Shown piece after piece: positions 17,235 through 26,353 of a stretch of 64,000 nt of DNA. Numbering within the stretch: the stretch's first letter is position 1; each line of letters opens with the position of its first letter. A model generated the notes under the pieces. That model worked only from the letters and a program-made list of their open reading frames with translations. It searched no databases and had not been told where the DNA came from. The translations under genes and the position numbers were made by a program. Source of the stretch: Lentisphaerota bacterium (GTDB lineage: Bacteria > Verrucomicrobiota > Lentisphaeria > Victivallales > Victivallaceae). Location of the stretch: the NCBI GenBank assembly GCA_015061625.1, contig SUWG01000011.1, positions 1-64,000 of the forward strand, written 5' to 3'.

Positions 17235-17345
17235 TTGCATTGTGGGCAATCTCTTGCCAAGTCAGCGGTCGTCAACTCGGTCGAGTACGGTCGTACACTC
17301 CTTCGTTGCCGCCTTGACTTGGCTTCGACCTTGCCTCTCAATGCA
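17235..17345 (-). repeat. Repeat A, diverged copy A3 (reverse orientation)
   Basis: Same layout as the other A elements. The long arms read GCCAAGTC (17256-17263) and GACTTGGC (17316-17323), one compensated pair different from the standard GCCAAATC/GATTTGGC. The inner helix is also compensated (GTAC in place of ATAC). Confidence 0.75.
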
Positions 17346-17431
17346 AAGCAAAAGTGCATTCGACTGCGGTCTGCGCGGTTTCCCGTGACAAAGATGAGCT
17401 TGTGCGGCTTGCTGTTGGTGTCCGTATTGTC

Positions 17432-17567
17432 CGTACAGGGGGGTACGGGGGGCAACGCCCCCTGTAAAGGGCGACAGCCCGCCCGATCAAGCCCCGGATG
17501 AAATCCGGGGCGCGACATATCGTTTTTCTTTTGGTTACTTTTCTTTTTCCGTAAAAAGAAAAGTAAC
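17432..17567 (-). repeat. Repeat C (three hairpins) abutting a stop codon
   Basis: Three consecutive hairpins: GGGGGC-AAC-GCCCCC near 17449, GCCCCGGAT-GAA-ATCCGGGGC at about 17491-17512, and the long GTTACTTTTCTTTTT/AAAAAGAAAAGTAAC pair (17534-17567). The last ends at the base before the rubrerythrin stop codon complement, so it is transcribed right after that gene and may serve as its terminator. Related copies lie at 62.5-62.9 kb. Confidence 0.75.
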
Positions 17568-18104
17568 TTAAAAGTAGCGTTTGAGTAAGCCTTCGAAACC
17601 TTTGCCGTGACGGGCTTCATCTTTGGCCATTTCGTGAACGGTGTCATGGATGGCGTCATAGCCGAGTTCTTTGGCACGTTTGGCGATGTCGAATTTACCG
17701 GCACAGGCACCGCATTCGGCTTCGGCGCGCATTTGCAGATTCTTTTTGGTGCTGGAAGTGAGGACTTCACCGAGCAATTCAGCGAATTTGGCGGCGTGTT
17801 CGGCTTCTTCAAAGGCGTAACGTTTGTATGCTTCGGCGATTTCGGGATAGCCTTCACGCTCGGCCTGGCGGCTCATAGCGAGGTACATACCGACTTCGCA
17901 GCATTCGCCTTCGAAATTGGCTTTCAGACCGGCGACGATTTCCGGATCGATACCTTCGGTGGAAGCGACGACGTGTTCACAGGCGTAACTCTGGTCGCCG
18001 GTGACGGCTTTGAATTTAGCGGCGGGTGCTTTGCACTGGGGGCAGAACTCCGGAACTTCGTTACCTTCATGGACATAACCGCAGACACCACAAACGAATT
18101 TCAT
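17568..18104 (-). CDS. Reverse rubrerythrin (peroxide-reducing)
   Basis: 178 residues. The order is rubredoxin domain first (Cys5, Cys8, Cys21, Cys24 in CGVC...CPQC) and then a ferritin-like four-helix diiron domain ([44 protein letters not shown] with E and ExxH ligands). This is the order of reverse rubrerythrins, which reduce hydrogen peroxide in anaerobes. Cytoplasmic. GGGAGAA precedes the ATG. Probable own promoter at 18173-18201 overlapping the end of the upstream gene. Repeat C follows the stop without a gap. Confidence 0.9.
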   Translation of the reverse strand: MKFVCGVCGYVHEGNEVPEFCPQCKAPAAKFKAVTGDQSYACEHVVASTEGIDPEIVAGLKANFEGECCEVGMYLAMSRQAEREGYPEIAEAYKRYAFEEAEHAAKFAELLGEVLTSSTKKNLQMRAEAECGACAGKFDIAKRAKELGYDAIHDTVHEMAKDEARHGKGFEGLLKRYF

Positions 18105-18138
18105 AATTTTTCTCCCTTATCGGTGTTTTTTATTAAGC

Positions 18139-18161
18139 GGGGGGAATACCTTATTTCCCCC
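18139..18161 (-). promoter_or_regulatory. Hairpin in the rubrerythrin leader
   Basis: A run of G at 18139-18144 and the run of C at 18157-18161 form a stem with a short AT loop. It lies between the end of the upstream gene (18198) and the rubrerythrin start. Either it ends upstream transcription or, if the 18173 promoter is used, it sits in the 5' leader. Confidence 0.4.
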
Positions 18162-18172
18162 TGACGTTGCAT

Positions 18173-18201
18173 AAATTAAACCGGTTTGGTAAAAAAATCA
18201 A
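18173..18201 (-). promoter_or_regulatory. Candidate promoter of the rubrerythrin gene
   Basis: TTGATT (18201-18196), 17 bp, TAATTT (18178-18173). The -35 box overlaps the stop codon of the preceding gene. Confidence 0.4.
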
Positions 18202-19454
18202 CTGTTAACAATTGAAAAACCGGAAAATTTTTTGATGCCGCTCAATTCCAGCAGAGATATACCGGCATGAGCCAACAGCAAAGCGGTGGAAATGGGGGCA
18301 TTTGTCCAACCGGAATAGATACTGGATGAGCCGCCTTCATAGAGGTTTCCGCCGCCCCAGGAGTGTTGTTCCATATCGTACATTCCCCGCCAGCAGCCGT
18401 TGAATTCGGCATCAGGAGAATCATCCTGAATATCCATAACGAGAGCAAGTTGTTTATCGAGCAAAGTTCCGGCATCTTTATCTTCCGGGGCGAAACGGCA
18501 GAACATTTGCAAACCGAGCAAACTCCAGTTGAGGGTATAGATCAGATCGGCCAGAGCCTTGCCGGAGGGAGCCTCGTAGTGACTGGATGGCAGAGTGCCG
18601 GTGACCGGGTCAGCGGCTTTAAGCAGCAGATCACGGCTCAAGAGTGCCACTTCACGGGCGGTTTCATCGCCGAATGCTTCAGCGGCGGCGACGGCGCCCA
18701 TCATTGCGTAAGCGTATTCACTGGTGGAAAATCCGGGAAGTTCATTTTTGAGTTGCAGCAAATATTTCCGGATCGCCGGCAGATATTCGGGTTTATGATA
18801 AAGTGAATGTATGCAGCTCAAAGCAAAAACGGATAAACCGCCCCAGTGGGGCAGACGCAGATTACCGATCCAGACTTTATCGGGGTCATTCATTTCGCCT
18901 TTTTCATCCGGGGAAGACTCCATGATACGGGCGACAGCGGCGTTGAGATGACCGGCGAGGGTCAAAGCGGCGTCACCTGCCTGATATTTTTGGTCGAGTT
19001 CGGGGAAAGCGTTGCGCAGAACACATTGCAGGATGATACACCATGAATTATCATCGAACCAGTGGCCATCGGCACTCAAAATGACATGAGACCACCGCCA
19101 TGCGCAGGGCAGTTTGTGGGTTTTCGACCGTTTCATGGCACTGCGGAAGTAGAGATAATCGAGCAAATTTTCACCGGTGGTGAAACATTGTTCATCTTGA
19201 GCAAGAATACCGTAGAGCAGAAACATCACGGCAGTTTCAAAGTTGCAATCCGGCCGGCGGGATTCCACGGCGAAAGAATTTTTGAGCATGGTGCGGGAGG
19301 CAAATTTTTCAACGATCTCCTGCCGGATGGATTCCTCGATATCCAGCGCGACGAGTCTTTCAGCGACACCCCAGAAGCCATCGGCAGGGCGCATGACTCC
19401 GGAATTTTCAAACCACCGGATATTTTTTCCGGCACTTTCGATAAATTTATTCAT
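18198..19454 (-). CDS. Unknown protein, probable all-alpha barrel glycan enzyme (paralogue of 45546-46736)
   Basis: 418 residues from the ATG at 19454, which overlaps the stop of the upstream gene by 8 bp. A GTG three codons earlier is possible. Rich in helices with Trp/His/Tyr motifs: WFENSGVMRPADGFWGVAERL at the start, RWSHVILSADGHWFDDNSWC, LRLPHWGGLSVFAL and SSIYSGWTNAPIS near the end. The pattern resembles six-hairpin (alpha/alpha)6 glycosidase-like proteins, but no catalytic signature is recognised. No signal peptide. Last gene of the operon starting at 24763. The same protein type occurs beside a sialidase-like gene at 45.5 kb, supporting a role in glycan breakdown. Confidence 0.65.
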   Translation of the reverse strand: MNKFIESAGKNIRWFENSGVMRPADGFWGVAERLVALDIEESIRQEIVEKFASRTMLKNSFAVESRRPDCNFETAVMFLLYGILAQDEQCFTTGENLLDYLYFRSAMKRSKTHKLPCAWRWSHVILSADGHWFDDNSWCIILQCVLRNAFPELDQKYQAGDAALTLAGHLNAAVARIMESSPDEKGEMNDPDKVWIGNLRLPHWGGLSVFALSCIHSLYHKPEYLPAIRKYLLQLKNELPGFSTSEYAYAMMGAVAAAEAFGDETAREVALLSRDLLLKAADPVTGTLPSSHYEAPSGKALADLIYTLNWSLLGLQMFCRFAPEDKDAGTLLDKQLALVMDIQDDSPDAEFNGCWRGMYDMEQHSWGGGNLYEGGSSSIYSGWTNAPISTALLLAHAGISLLELSGIKKFSGFSIVNS

Positions 19455-22302
19455 TGGTTGCACTTTCTTTTATGAATGCGGCAAACTGCATTGCCGGTAT
19501 ACGCAAATTGAGTTGTTTCCCGGCAGGATAAACTCTGCCGGAATTCAAATCCCTTACCGGATAGGGAAAAGTTATCCGCACCCGGCATGAGGCATTTTCC
19601 TCATTGAGAATGAATGTGACGATATCGCCATCAAGTTGACGGGTGACGATCTGACCGGGCATGGCGGTCGTGCGCAAACCTTCAGGAGTTTGATCGGTAC
19701 CGCTGATGATGATATCTTCACACTGACTGACAACTCTGGTCACGGCGGCGATCTCCAGCAATTCCAGCACGCCTGCGCCGCGCTCATACCAGCACAGCAC
19801 GCCGCCGCGGCTGTCCAGAATACGCCGCAATAAAACGGCCCGCTGATAAGTGGAACTGCCGGAATTGGTCAATACACCGAAAACCAGCGGTGACGGGGCG
19901 GTCAATTCTCTGGTTCTGGCGATGATCCCGGCATCACGGCCGTAACCGCAATAGACCATATCGGCGGCAGAACGGATAAATTTCCAATCCAGACCGTAAA
20001 TGCGGGGGCAATCAGCCGTGGCATAATCACTGTACATGACCAGTTGCAATCCGTTGGCATTGGCGGCACGGCGGATGACGGCGACGGCACGGGCCAATTC
20101 TGCGGTGCGGAATTCGATCCACCGGTCGGCATATGTCTGCCGGATGATTTGCGGCGTGAGGCTGGTTTCCGGAATTTGATAATCACGGATGAATTTCGCC
20201 AGCGCAAGGTCAGAATAGTCGGCATACAAGCCGGTGAACGGGTCATGTTCAAAATCCCAGAAAAGTTTTTTCAGACCGGGATAACGGAGTTTCAAGGTGG
20301 CAAAAACGGCTTGCAACTCACCGGCAATCTGCGCTTCCATATCTGCCAGTGCAGTCAAACTGACATCGCCCCGGTGTCTGCCGGTGGCGGTTTTGGCGCG
20401 CAACTGCGGATACTTCTGCATGAGCGGTTCAAAATCCGGCACGGAACGGTAATAGCCGAAATTTTCCAACTCCAGAAAGAACATCATGGAAAAGTCATTA
20501 TTCTGCCGGGTGGTTTCCAGAAACAACTCATTTACACCGGCAAGTTTATAAGTGTTGAAAATCGCCGCTTCGACCTCGCCGGGCAGATTGCCCTGCATCT
20601 GGGCGTAAAGAGAAATGCAAAGTTTCCGGGGCTGGATACCGGCAAGCTGCGGCAGAACTTCCACCGGCAAAGTGCGCGGCACTTCCATAACCGCCGGATT
20701 TGCGGCAGTAACGAAAAATTGCATTTCGCCTTTGAAGCCGACCTGACTGCTGCGGAAAATGATGTGGCATCTTTCCCGCATGGAGTGATAGTGTCCGGTC
20801 ATATTCGGCACCCGGTCAAGCACTGTATTGCGTTTGACGGTGAATAAATTATACTTTTTGCCGCCGTAACTTACCTCCTGCCGGTCTGTTATCTCATACA
20901 TATTCTGCTCGGCAGGCCAGTTAAATGGCGCAAAACCATTTTCATAACGCACTCTGGAACAGACCGCAAGCACTTCGATTTCAACGGGAACAAGCATTTG
21001 AAACTGCACTCCGGCAAGGGGGAAAATGCCGAATTTCACCGGATCGATCTCAAAATCGTAAGCATCATTGCCGGTCAGGAGCAAACGGCGGTTTTCCAGA
21101 CCGTAAGGTGAAATGAGTTTGGAAGTCACAGTGAAAATTTTGCGGAATTTGTATGGCGGTGCGGCATTTTCCGGTGCGGTCAGGGTGATTTGACCATTGG
21201 CGTAAGTCACACTTGCCGCCCCGTCGAAATTGCCGGAAAATGCCGGAAAATAGCCGTGGTCAAGCGTAAATGTGACCGTTTTGGCATTGGTGGTGATCTC
21301 CAGAATATTCTGTTTTTGCACCATTGCCAATACCGCCCCGGAAGCCACCGGAGTTTGATTGAAAACGGCCGACATGAGATTTTCATCAAAGCGGAGTGTG
21401 AATTGACTGTCGGGAGATTGCAGAATATATTCCGGAAAACTCCATTTGCCCAGATCGCTTTCAATACTCAAAGTGAAGCGGTTATTCCCCTTTTTCACTT
21501 CGGGAATGAGCAAAGTCACGGGATTTCCGGCCGTGGCGGAAAAATCCTGCGTAACAGTTTTGCCGTTGGCGGCAACGGTGTAACGGCCGGAAATATTCCG
21601 GGAAAAGGTCAACTGAAAATTTCCGGTATTGCTCAAACTTAATGCACCGGTTCGCAAGCCGGGAGTATTGACACCGCCTTTGAGCAGTTGGAAAAATCCG
21701 GAATACGCCCACAAATTGTAGGACGTTTCCGGCAGTAAAGTGGAAGTTTCTTTCAACCGTTTCTCGAAACGGACGAAATTTGCCGCCCACTGACCGTTGA
21801 GCAACTCCAGCGGCAGACGGATCTCCGCACTGAAAAAGCCCCGGCCTTTGAAACAGCGCACTTCCGGTTTGGCAAAACGGGCGGGGATCCGGATAAAAGT
21901 CGCCCCGTTGGCGTTGAAGCCGAAATAGAATTTTTCACCGCTTTGCGACATGGCACGCAATTCCAGAGAATCATCATCCCATACCGGCTGATTATCCCCC
22001 TGAAGTGCGGCTTTGAATTCTTTACCCATATTACTGCCCGGATGCAGTGCGTAAGAATTCATCACTGCTCCGGCGTAGAGATATTGGCCGTCACAGATCA
22101 GATAGATGGTACTCCTTTCCTGCGGGGCGGTTGCCGTGCCGGAAAGAAAAAAGTTGTTAAGTACCAATGCTCCGGCATATTCCTCCGGTTTAACTTCACC
22201 GTCAAAGGTGATGCTTTGACTGCTCTGCGGCACAGTCAATACGCCGCCGGCATACAGAAATATGGAAAAAAGGGACAAAAAAACTGTCAGAAGCTGTTTC
22301 AT
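19447..22302 (-). CDS. Exported glycosidase-like protein, 951 residues
   Basis: Signal peptide at 1-19 (KQLLTVFLSLFSIFLYAGG). The first ~220 residues resemble a DOMON/CBM9-like sugar-binding beta sandwich (ITFDGEVKPEEYAG, WDDDSLELRAM, FSAEIRLPLELL), which is seen at the front of many PVC glycosidases. Further beta domains follow, and the C-terminal ~350 residues look like a TIM barrel (LCISLYAQMQGNLPG, LKKLFWDFEHDPFTGLYADYSDLALAKF, LQLVMYSDYATADCPRIYGLDW). Glu/Asp in FWDFEHDP could be catalytic. No named family assigned. Acts outside the cytoplasm. Mid-operon, 15 bp after the prepilin gene. Confidence 0.65.
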   Translation of the reverse strand: MKQLLTVFLSLFSIFLYAGGVLTVPQSSQSITFDGEVKPEEYAGALVLNNFFLSGTATAPQERSTIYLICDGQYLYAGAVMNSYALHPGSNMGKEFKAALQGDNQPVWDDDSLELRAMSQSGEKFYFGFNANGATFIRIPARFAKPEVRCFKGRGFFSAEIRLPLELLNGQWAANFVRFEKRLKETSTLLPETSYNLWAYSGFFQLLKGGVNTPGLRTGALSLSNTGNFQLTFSRNISGRYTVAANGKTVTQDFSATAGNPVTLLIPEVKKGNNRFTLSIESDLGKWSFPEYILQSPDSQFTLRFDENLMSAVFNQTPVASGAVLAMVQKQNILEITTNAKTVTFTLDHGYFPAFSGNFDGAASVTYANGQITLTAPENAAPPYKFRKIFTVTSKLISPYGLENRRLLLTGNDAYDFEIDPVKFGIFPLAGVQFQMLVPVEIEVLAVCSRVRYENGFAPFNWPAEQNMYEITDRQEVSYGGKKYNLFTVKRNTVLDRVPNMTGHYHSMRERCHIIFRSSQVGFKGEMQFFVTAANPAVMEVPRTLPVEVLPQLAGIQPRKLCISLYAQMQGNLPGEVEAAIFNTYKLAGVNELFLETTRQNNDFSMMFFLELENFGYYRSVPDFEPLMQKYPQLRAKTATGRHRGDVSLTALADMEAQIAGELQAVFATLKLRYPGLKKLFWDFEHDPFTGLYADYSDLALAKFIRDYQIPETSLTPQIIRQTYADRWIEFRTAELARAVAVIRRAANANGLQLVMYSDYATADCPRIYGLDWKFIRSAADMVYCGYGRDAGIIARTRELTAPSPLVFGVLTNSGSSTYQRAVLLRRILDSRGGVLCWYERGAGVLELLEIAAVTRVVSQCEDIIISGTDQTPEGLRTTAMPGQIVTRQLDGDIVTFILNEENASCRVRITFPYPVRDLNSGRVYPAGKQLNLRIPAMQFAAFIKESATNE

Positions 22303-22317
22303 AAATTGTTTCTATTT

Positions 22318-23049
22318 TCAATTTTTGGTTATCCAGGGATATTTTGCCTGCCAACTGTGAGCCGGAGCAGAATTGATTTCCGTGATATTTCCACTGCCGG
22401 CGTGACCGTCAATAAAAACCATATTGGCATTGTTACTGTGAATGAAACGGAATCCGCTTCCGGCGTAAGAAGCATTTTCATTACCTCGGAACTGGATGCT
22501 GTATTTCGCACTGTCACCAAAGACAAACACTCCGGAAGGATTGGGGGCCTTGCTGATGATATAGTGGAGTTTTTTAGTACTGTCGCCACCCCATGCCGCC
22601 ATGTTGTTGCTCGCCTGATACAAGTAACAATTCATTCCGTAATCCATCGCCCAGGTTTTGTTATCATTGGCCCCCGGACAATCCAGAGAACCTGCCAGCG
22701 AATTGTATTTGCCGTAATCCGCCGATGAAGCATAGGTCGGATTGAATCCCGGTTGCACGCTCAAATAAGTCTGCAAATATTCCAGAGTTTCCTGATCCCA
22801 GCGGCCAGTGGCATCATCTTTCAAAGTATACGGCACAAAAAATCCACCGAAATCATCCGCATAAGCGGCGACCATCACCCCGCACTGTTTGAGGTTGTTG
22901 ATGCACGCCGCCGACCGGCCGCGTTCTCTGGCAGAATTCAATGCCGGAAGCAATATCGCCGCCAGAATGGCGATGATGGCGATGACTACGAGAAGTTCAA
23001 TAAGAGTAAAGCAGACTTGCTTTACTCCACCATGGTGGAGTCGTTTCAT
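22318..23049 (-). CDS. Type II secretion prepilin-like protein with DGH C-terminal motif
   Basis: 243 residues. A short basic leader, then the prepilin cleavage and hydrophobic helix [20 protein letters not shown], then [20 protein letters not shown]. The C-terminus has the [11 protein letters not shown] motif typical of the H-x9-DG class that is expanded in planctomycetes and Lentisphaerota. Such pseudopilin-like proteins are thought to sit at the cell surface, and their role in glycan operons is unproven. AAAGGAAC precedes the ATG. The leader codons carry two overlapping palindromes (23005-23041) identical to those of the gene at 42923. Confidence 0.85.
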   Translation of the reverse strand: MKRLHHGGVKQVCFTLIELLVVIAIIAILAAILLPALNSARERGRSAACINNLKQCGVMVAAYADDFGGFFVPYTLKDDATGRWDQETLEYLQTYLSVQPGFNPTYASSADYGKYNSLAGSLDCPGANDNKTWAMDYGMNCYLYQASNNMAAWGGDSTKKLHYIISKAPNPSGVFVFGDSAKYSIQFRGNENASYAGSGFRFIHSNNANMVFIDGHAGSGNITEINSAPAHSWQAKYPWITKN

Positions 23050-23076
23050 GATCGTTGTTCCTTTCGTGGTGGTTGA

Positions 23077-23664
23077 TTATTCAGCGTATGCTTCAAAATT
23101 GTCGATATAGACCGTGCCGGAAAAGAAGTTGTTACCGTATTTCCAGCCCAGAGTGAAAACTTCAATGTGGCGGATATTGGTATACGGAGTCAGATCCAAA
23201 GTGGCGGCAGCTCTGAACCACTGACCTTTGGGGTCGGAATTACGCCGCACTCTGGGTTGCGGATAGAATTGTTTGCCATCGGCGGAAACAATGAAGTAGA
23301 TGGGGAAAAAGTGTCCGCGCAGATCCGCTTCATAGTAGAAACAGGCACTTACTTCCAACTTGCTTTTGCCCTGAACTTTCGCTCCGGGAATGATCTGACG
23401 CAAACCGAAGTAATTCTGACCGTCACCGGTTATTTTCATGCTGAATTGTCCGTCGAATGCCTTTTCATTGGTGCGGATCGCCGGACGGTAAGCAGCGGCC
23501 CCCCAGTTGGCGGCCTGTTCCGGAGTGCGGCCGGGAGTTTCAAATGAGGCATTCTGCAACAGATTTTCAGCAGAATCTTCCTCAACAGTCACCTCTTCGG
23601 CCGCCACCGGCAGAATTGCAGCACACATTACAGAAAGCAGACAGGAGAACCATTTGTTTTTCAT
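23077..23664 (-). CDS. Exported carbohydrate-binding-like protein, 195 residues
   Basis: Signal peptide 1-22 (LLSVMCAAILPVAA). The mature part begins with NLLQNASFETPG, the hallmark start of CBM4/9-type and related beta-sandwich modules, and ends with a strand-rich GTVYIDNFEAYAE. It probably binds glycan outside the cell and has no catalytic motif. Starts 1 bp after the regulator's stop, with GAGGTG just upstream, so it is co-transcribed with the regulator. Confidence 0.65.
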   Translation of the reverse strand: MKNKWFSCLLSVMCAAILPVAAEEVTVEEDSAENLLQNASFETPGRTPEQAANWGAAAYRPAIRTNEKAFDGQFSMKITGDGQNYFGLRQIIPGAKVQGKSKLEVSACFYYEADLRGHFFPIYFIVSADGKQFYPQPRVRRNSDPKGQWFRAAATLDLTPYTNIRHIEVFTLGWKYGNNFFSGTVYIDNFEAYAE

Positions 23665-23665
23665 T

Positions 23666-24763
23666 TTACACCTCTTGGGTTGGTTGTGAAACTTTTTTCA
23701 ATGAATCCCGCAAAATCAGATGCGGGGGGATAAATATTTTCAGATTTTCCGCCGTACCGGAAAGATATTCATCGAGCGTGTCAAGCATCTTATCCGCATC
23801 AAAACCGATGGTGGTCAGACCGGGAGTGAGCCACGCCTGACCGATGGCGGTATTGAAACAGCCGATGACATCGACCTGTTTGCCCGGTTTCAATTTGTGC
23901 AAAGTCAGCGCATGGTAAACTTTCAAAGCATAATAATCGTGAAAGACTACGATCCCATCCGGGCGGCAGGAAGCTATGGCCTTATTCAGATCCCGAATCG
24001 CTTTGGCGGGGGTGGTGATCAGATTGTGAAGTCCGATACCGGCATTTTCCAACACTTCCCGGATGCCCTCACGCATCCGGCAATGGTAGGTTTCCGGCGG
24101 ACCGAAAGGCGGGAATTTACGCCTTTCTCCGGAATCCGGAGCGATATAAAGAATTTTTTTGCGGCCGTTGGCCAGCAAAGTTTCCGCCGCCAAAGCTCCG
24201 GCGGCGTGATAATCGTAGAGGAGCCGGGCGGAATTGCTCAATTCAAAACTGCTCTCATAACGGTTGAAAAAGACGAATTTACGGAAATTGGAGCGGTGTT
24301 TGTCGATCTCTTTGAATGGCAGATAGTAAGAACCGTCGGCGATCAGCAGATCTGCCGGAGTGCTTAAATATTCCCGGAGTTTGGCCTGTCTTGCCGCCGG
24401 GGAAAGGTGATCCAGAGCGGAAATTTCAAACATGGTCAATTCGGCGTGGCGGGCGCAGAAAAAGTTGAGCAGTTTATCCAGAAACAGCGGCATGATCGCA
24501 TCCTGACCGTGGTAGATGAGCAGCACCCGGTAACGTTGCGGGGGCAGTTTTTCCGGCTGGTAATTGACGAAAACGCCCCGGCCGTGAACCCGCAGAATAA
24601 GTTTTTCCTCTTCGAGTTGATCAAGGACATGGCTCATGGTAAGGTAACTGACATCATACTGTTGCGCAAGTTGGCGCACCGGAAGCAGCCGGGTGCCATC
24701 CGGCAGTTTTCCTCCCAAAATCTCTCTTTTTATCAACTCTCTGATATTGGACGATTTAGACAT
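23666..24763 (-). CDS. GntR/LacI hybrid transcriptional regulator
   Basis: 365 residues. Residues ~6-70 form a GntR winged helix (IRELIKREILGGKLPDGTRL, VRQLAQQYDVSYLTMSHVLDQLE, RVHGRGVFV). The rest is a LacI-type sugar-binding domain (RVLLIYHGQDAIMP, KKILYIAPDSGERRKFPP, PDGIVVFHDYYALKVY, VDVIGCFN). The layout is like AraR: a sugar ligand releases the protein from DNA. It heads the operon running to 18198. A 20-bp palindrome just downstream of its own promoter, and a matching one before the gene at 25012-26154, suggest autoregulation and control of both units. Confidence 0.85.
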   Translation of the reverse strand: MSKSSNIRELIKREILGGKLPDGTRLLPVRQLAQQYDVSYLTMSHVLDQLEEEKLILRVHGRGVFVNYQPEKLPPQRYRVLLIYHGQDAIMPLFLDKLLNFFCARHAELTMFEISALDHLSPAARQAKLREYLSTPADLLIADGSYYLPFKEIDKHRSNFRKFVFFNRYESSFELSNSARLLYDYHAAGALAAETLLANGRKKILYIAPDSGERRKFPPFGPPETYHCRMREGIREVLENAGIGLHNLITTPAKAIRDLNKAIASCRPDGIVVFHDYYALKVYHALTLHKLKPGKQVDVIGCFNTAIGQAWLTPGLTTIGFDADKMLDTLDEYLSGTAENLKIFIPPHLILRDSLKKVSQPTQEV

Positions 24764-24793
24764 ATTTATCCCCGATGCAATCCACTAAAAATC

Positions 24794-24813
24794 AAAGTGA
24801 TTTATATCACTTT
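24794..24813. promoter_or_regulatory. Palindromic operator before the GntR/LacI regulator gene
   Basis: AAAGTGATTTATATCACTTT, perfect 8-bp arms around TTAT. It lies just downstream of the -10 box of the regulator's promoter. The core AGTGA-N6-TCACT recurs at 26198-26213. Confidence 0.65.
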
Positions 24814-24822
24814 CTGCTAATT

Positions 24823-24851
24823 ACTTTAGCATGAGAAAAAACATTTGTCAA
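24823..24851 (-). promoter_or_regulatory. Promoter of the 24763-18198 operon
   Basis: TTGACA (24851-24846), 17 bp, TAAAGT (24828-24823) on the minus strand, followed within 10 bp by the palindromic operator. Confidence 0.6.
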
Positions 24852-24960
24852 TAGGTATAATGGTAATTGTTGCAAAAAAATCATCCGTCAGGGAAACGGT
24901 AATCAACAACTTGCCGGTGGAGTATTCATTGATTATTGGGCGGCAGGCAGATACAAAATA

Positions 24961-24991
24961 CTCCCGGCAGAATGAAAAAATCTGCCGGGAG
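24961..24991 (-). terminator. Rho-independent terminator of the gene ending at 25012
   Basis: CTCCCGGCAGA (24961-24971) pairs perfectly with TCTGCCGGGAG (24981-24991), with a 9-base loop. The minus-strand exit reads TATTTTGT. Confidence 0.8.
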
Positions 24992-25011
24992 TCGTTACCG
25001 GATGCTGTTTT

Positions 25012-26154
25012 TTATTTTTCCCACGCTTCGTTGCCGAAAATACCATCCTGAAAGAATACCGGAGCATAGCCCAATTCCGCCGGAACCCGGCAGCAGGCAT
25101 CCAACCGGTCGAAGAAATCGGGCAGGAAATTCATATAGTTTTTGAATGCGTACTGTTCATGGCCGACCGCTTCGAGAATATCGCACCGGGTGATATCTCT
25201 CTTTTCGTGTTCTGCAATGATTTTAGCTTCGATCTCCTGCGGGGTATCGATATTGAAACAAAAGAAGGTGCGGGAAAGGAAAAGTTCATATTCCGGATCG
25301 AAAAATACCCGCCGGTTGAGCATATGGTGCGACACATCCTGCTCATAGAAAAAGCCGATGTCACAGGCATTGCCGGTGATCGTTTCAACGATGCCGTCAA
25401 CAAAAAGCCGGTTGGCCATAAAGCCGCCGGAAGTGAGGATTTTCAAACCTCTTTCTTTCATCACGCGGAAGTTGGCCGGTTCCAGCATTGCCCAGTGGAC
25501 ATTGGTCGGCGGGGAGTAACTTTTTTCTCCGGCAAAGCGGATGATTTCCCGGCTGACCGCATCAAAATCGCCGGCCAGTCTTTCTGCCGAACAGTGCTGA
25601 TAGGGGCGGTCGGGAAATTCGGAACGGGCATGAAAAGCCAGATGAAGCCACTCCGCATTGTCCTCAAACTCGCTTTTATAGATAGCGGGCATTCGGTCAA
25701 GCGTGAATTTATCCGGATCGTGGTCGTTGCAATAGAAACACTTGAGAATAAATTTCGTGCCGTATTGCTGATGAAGTTTTTTCAAACCGGCCAGATAGAA
25801 GTGGTCAAATGCCCGCGCCGGGCGTTCCCGGGCCAATTCAGTAAAGAGGAAAGAGTTGTCATCGATGCGCACGGTGTAACGCAGAAAGGATTTTTTGTCA
25901 TAAGCCAGGGTGATGGTGCGGGAAAATTCCCCGAATTTGTCAATGGCAGTGGCGGTGATGCGGTTGATTTTTTCAGTCAGCAGAATTTTGGCTGAAAATT
26001 CCCGGTCGTTTCTGATTGCCGGGATACCGTTGACCGTGACCCGGCTCTGGGGAGAAGCGATGCCCCGGATCTCGATTTCCAAACCGGCACCGGTTTCGGT
26101 GCCGCAGTAGTGATTGACAACTTCACCGTTGCGGAAAGAGGTTATTTCCAACAT
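25012..26154 (-). CDS. Polysaccharide deacetylase-like protein, 380 residues
   Basis: No signal peptide. An N-terminal beta sandwich (SRVTVNGIPAIRNDREFSAKILL, INRITATAIDKFG) precedes a NodB-like barrel. RYTVRIDDNSFLFTEL gives the paired aspartates, WLHLAFHARSEFPDRPYQH gives histidines of the metal site, and NVHWAMLEPANFRVMKERGLKILTSGG matches the later strand. The barrel assignment is moderate, and the true substrate may be a sugar amide or ester on the glycan. AAGGAT precedes the ATG. The operator at 26198 shares the core of the GntR/LacI regulator's site. Terminator at 24961. Confidence 0.6.
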   Translation of the reverse strand: MLEITSFRNGEVVNHYCGTETGAGLEIEIRGIASPQSRVTVNGIPAIRNDREFSAKILLTEKINRITATAIDKFGEFSRTITLAYDKKSFLRYTVRIDDNSFLFTELARERPARAFDHFYLAGLKKLHQQYGTKFILKCFYCNDHDPDKFTLDRMPAIYKSEFEDNAEWLHLAFHARSEFPDRPYQHCSAERLAGDFDAVSREIIRFAGEKSYSPPTNVHWAMLEPANFRVMKERGLKILTSGGFMANRLFVDGIVETITGNACDIGFFYEQDVSHHMLNRRVFFDPEYELFLSRTFFCFNIDTPQEIEAKIIAEHEKRDITRCDILEAVGHEQYAFKNYMNFLPDFFDRLDACCRVPAELGYAPVFFQDGIFGNEAWEK

Positions 26155-26197
26155 AGCAATTATCCTTTTTTTACCGTAAATCTGTTGTTGACAATAT

Positions 26198-26213
26198 AGT
26201 GAATCGTTTCACT
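26198..26213. promoter_or_regulatory. Second AGTGA-N6-TCACT operator
   Basis: AGTGAATCGTTTCACT, 44 bp before the 26154 start and next to a TATATT -10-like box on the minus strand. Same core and spacing as the site at 24794-24813. Confidence 0.55.
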
Positions 26214-26353
26214 TGATAATATTTAAAACATAATTCCTGAAAATCTCTTTGTCAAATGATTTTATAAATTTTTACTGAATTTTTCCGTTGCAACAGCCCG
26301 TCCGTCCCGCTCCACCACGACCGGTGGATGGATTGCCCGCAAGCCGCCACCGG

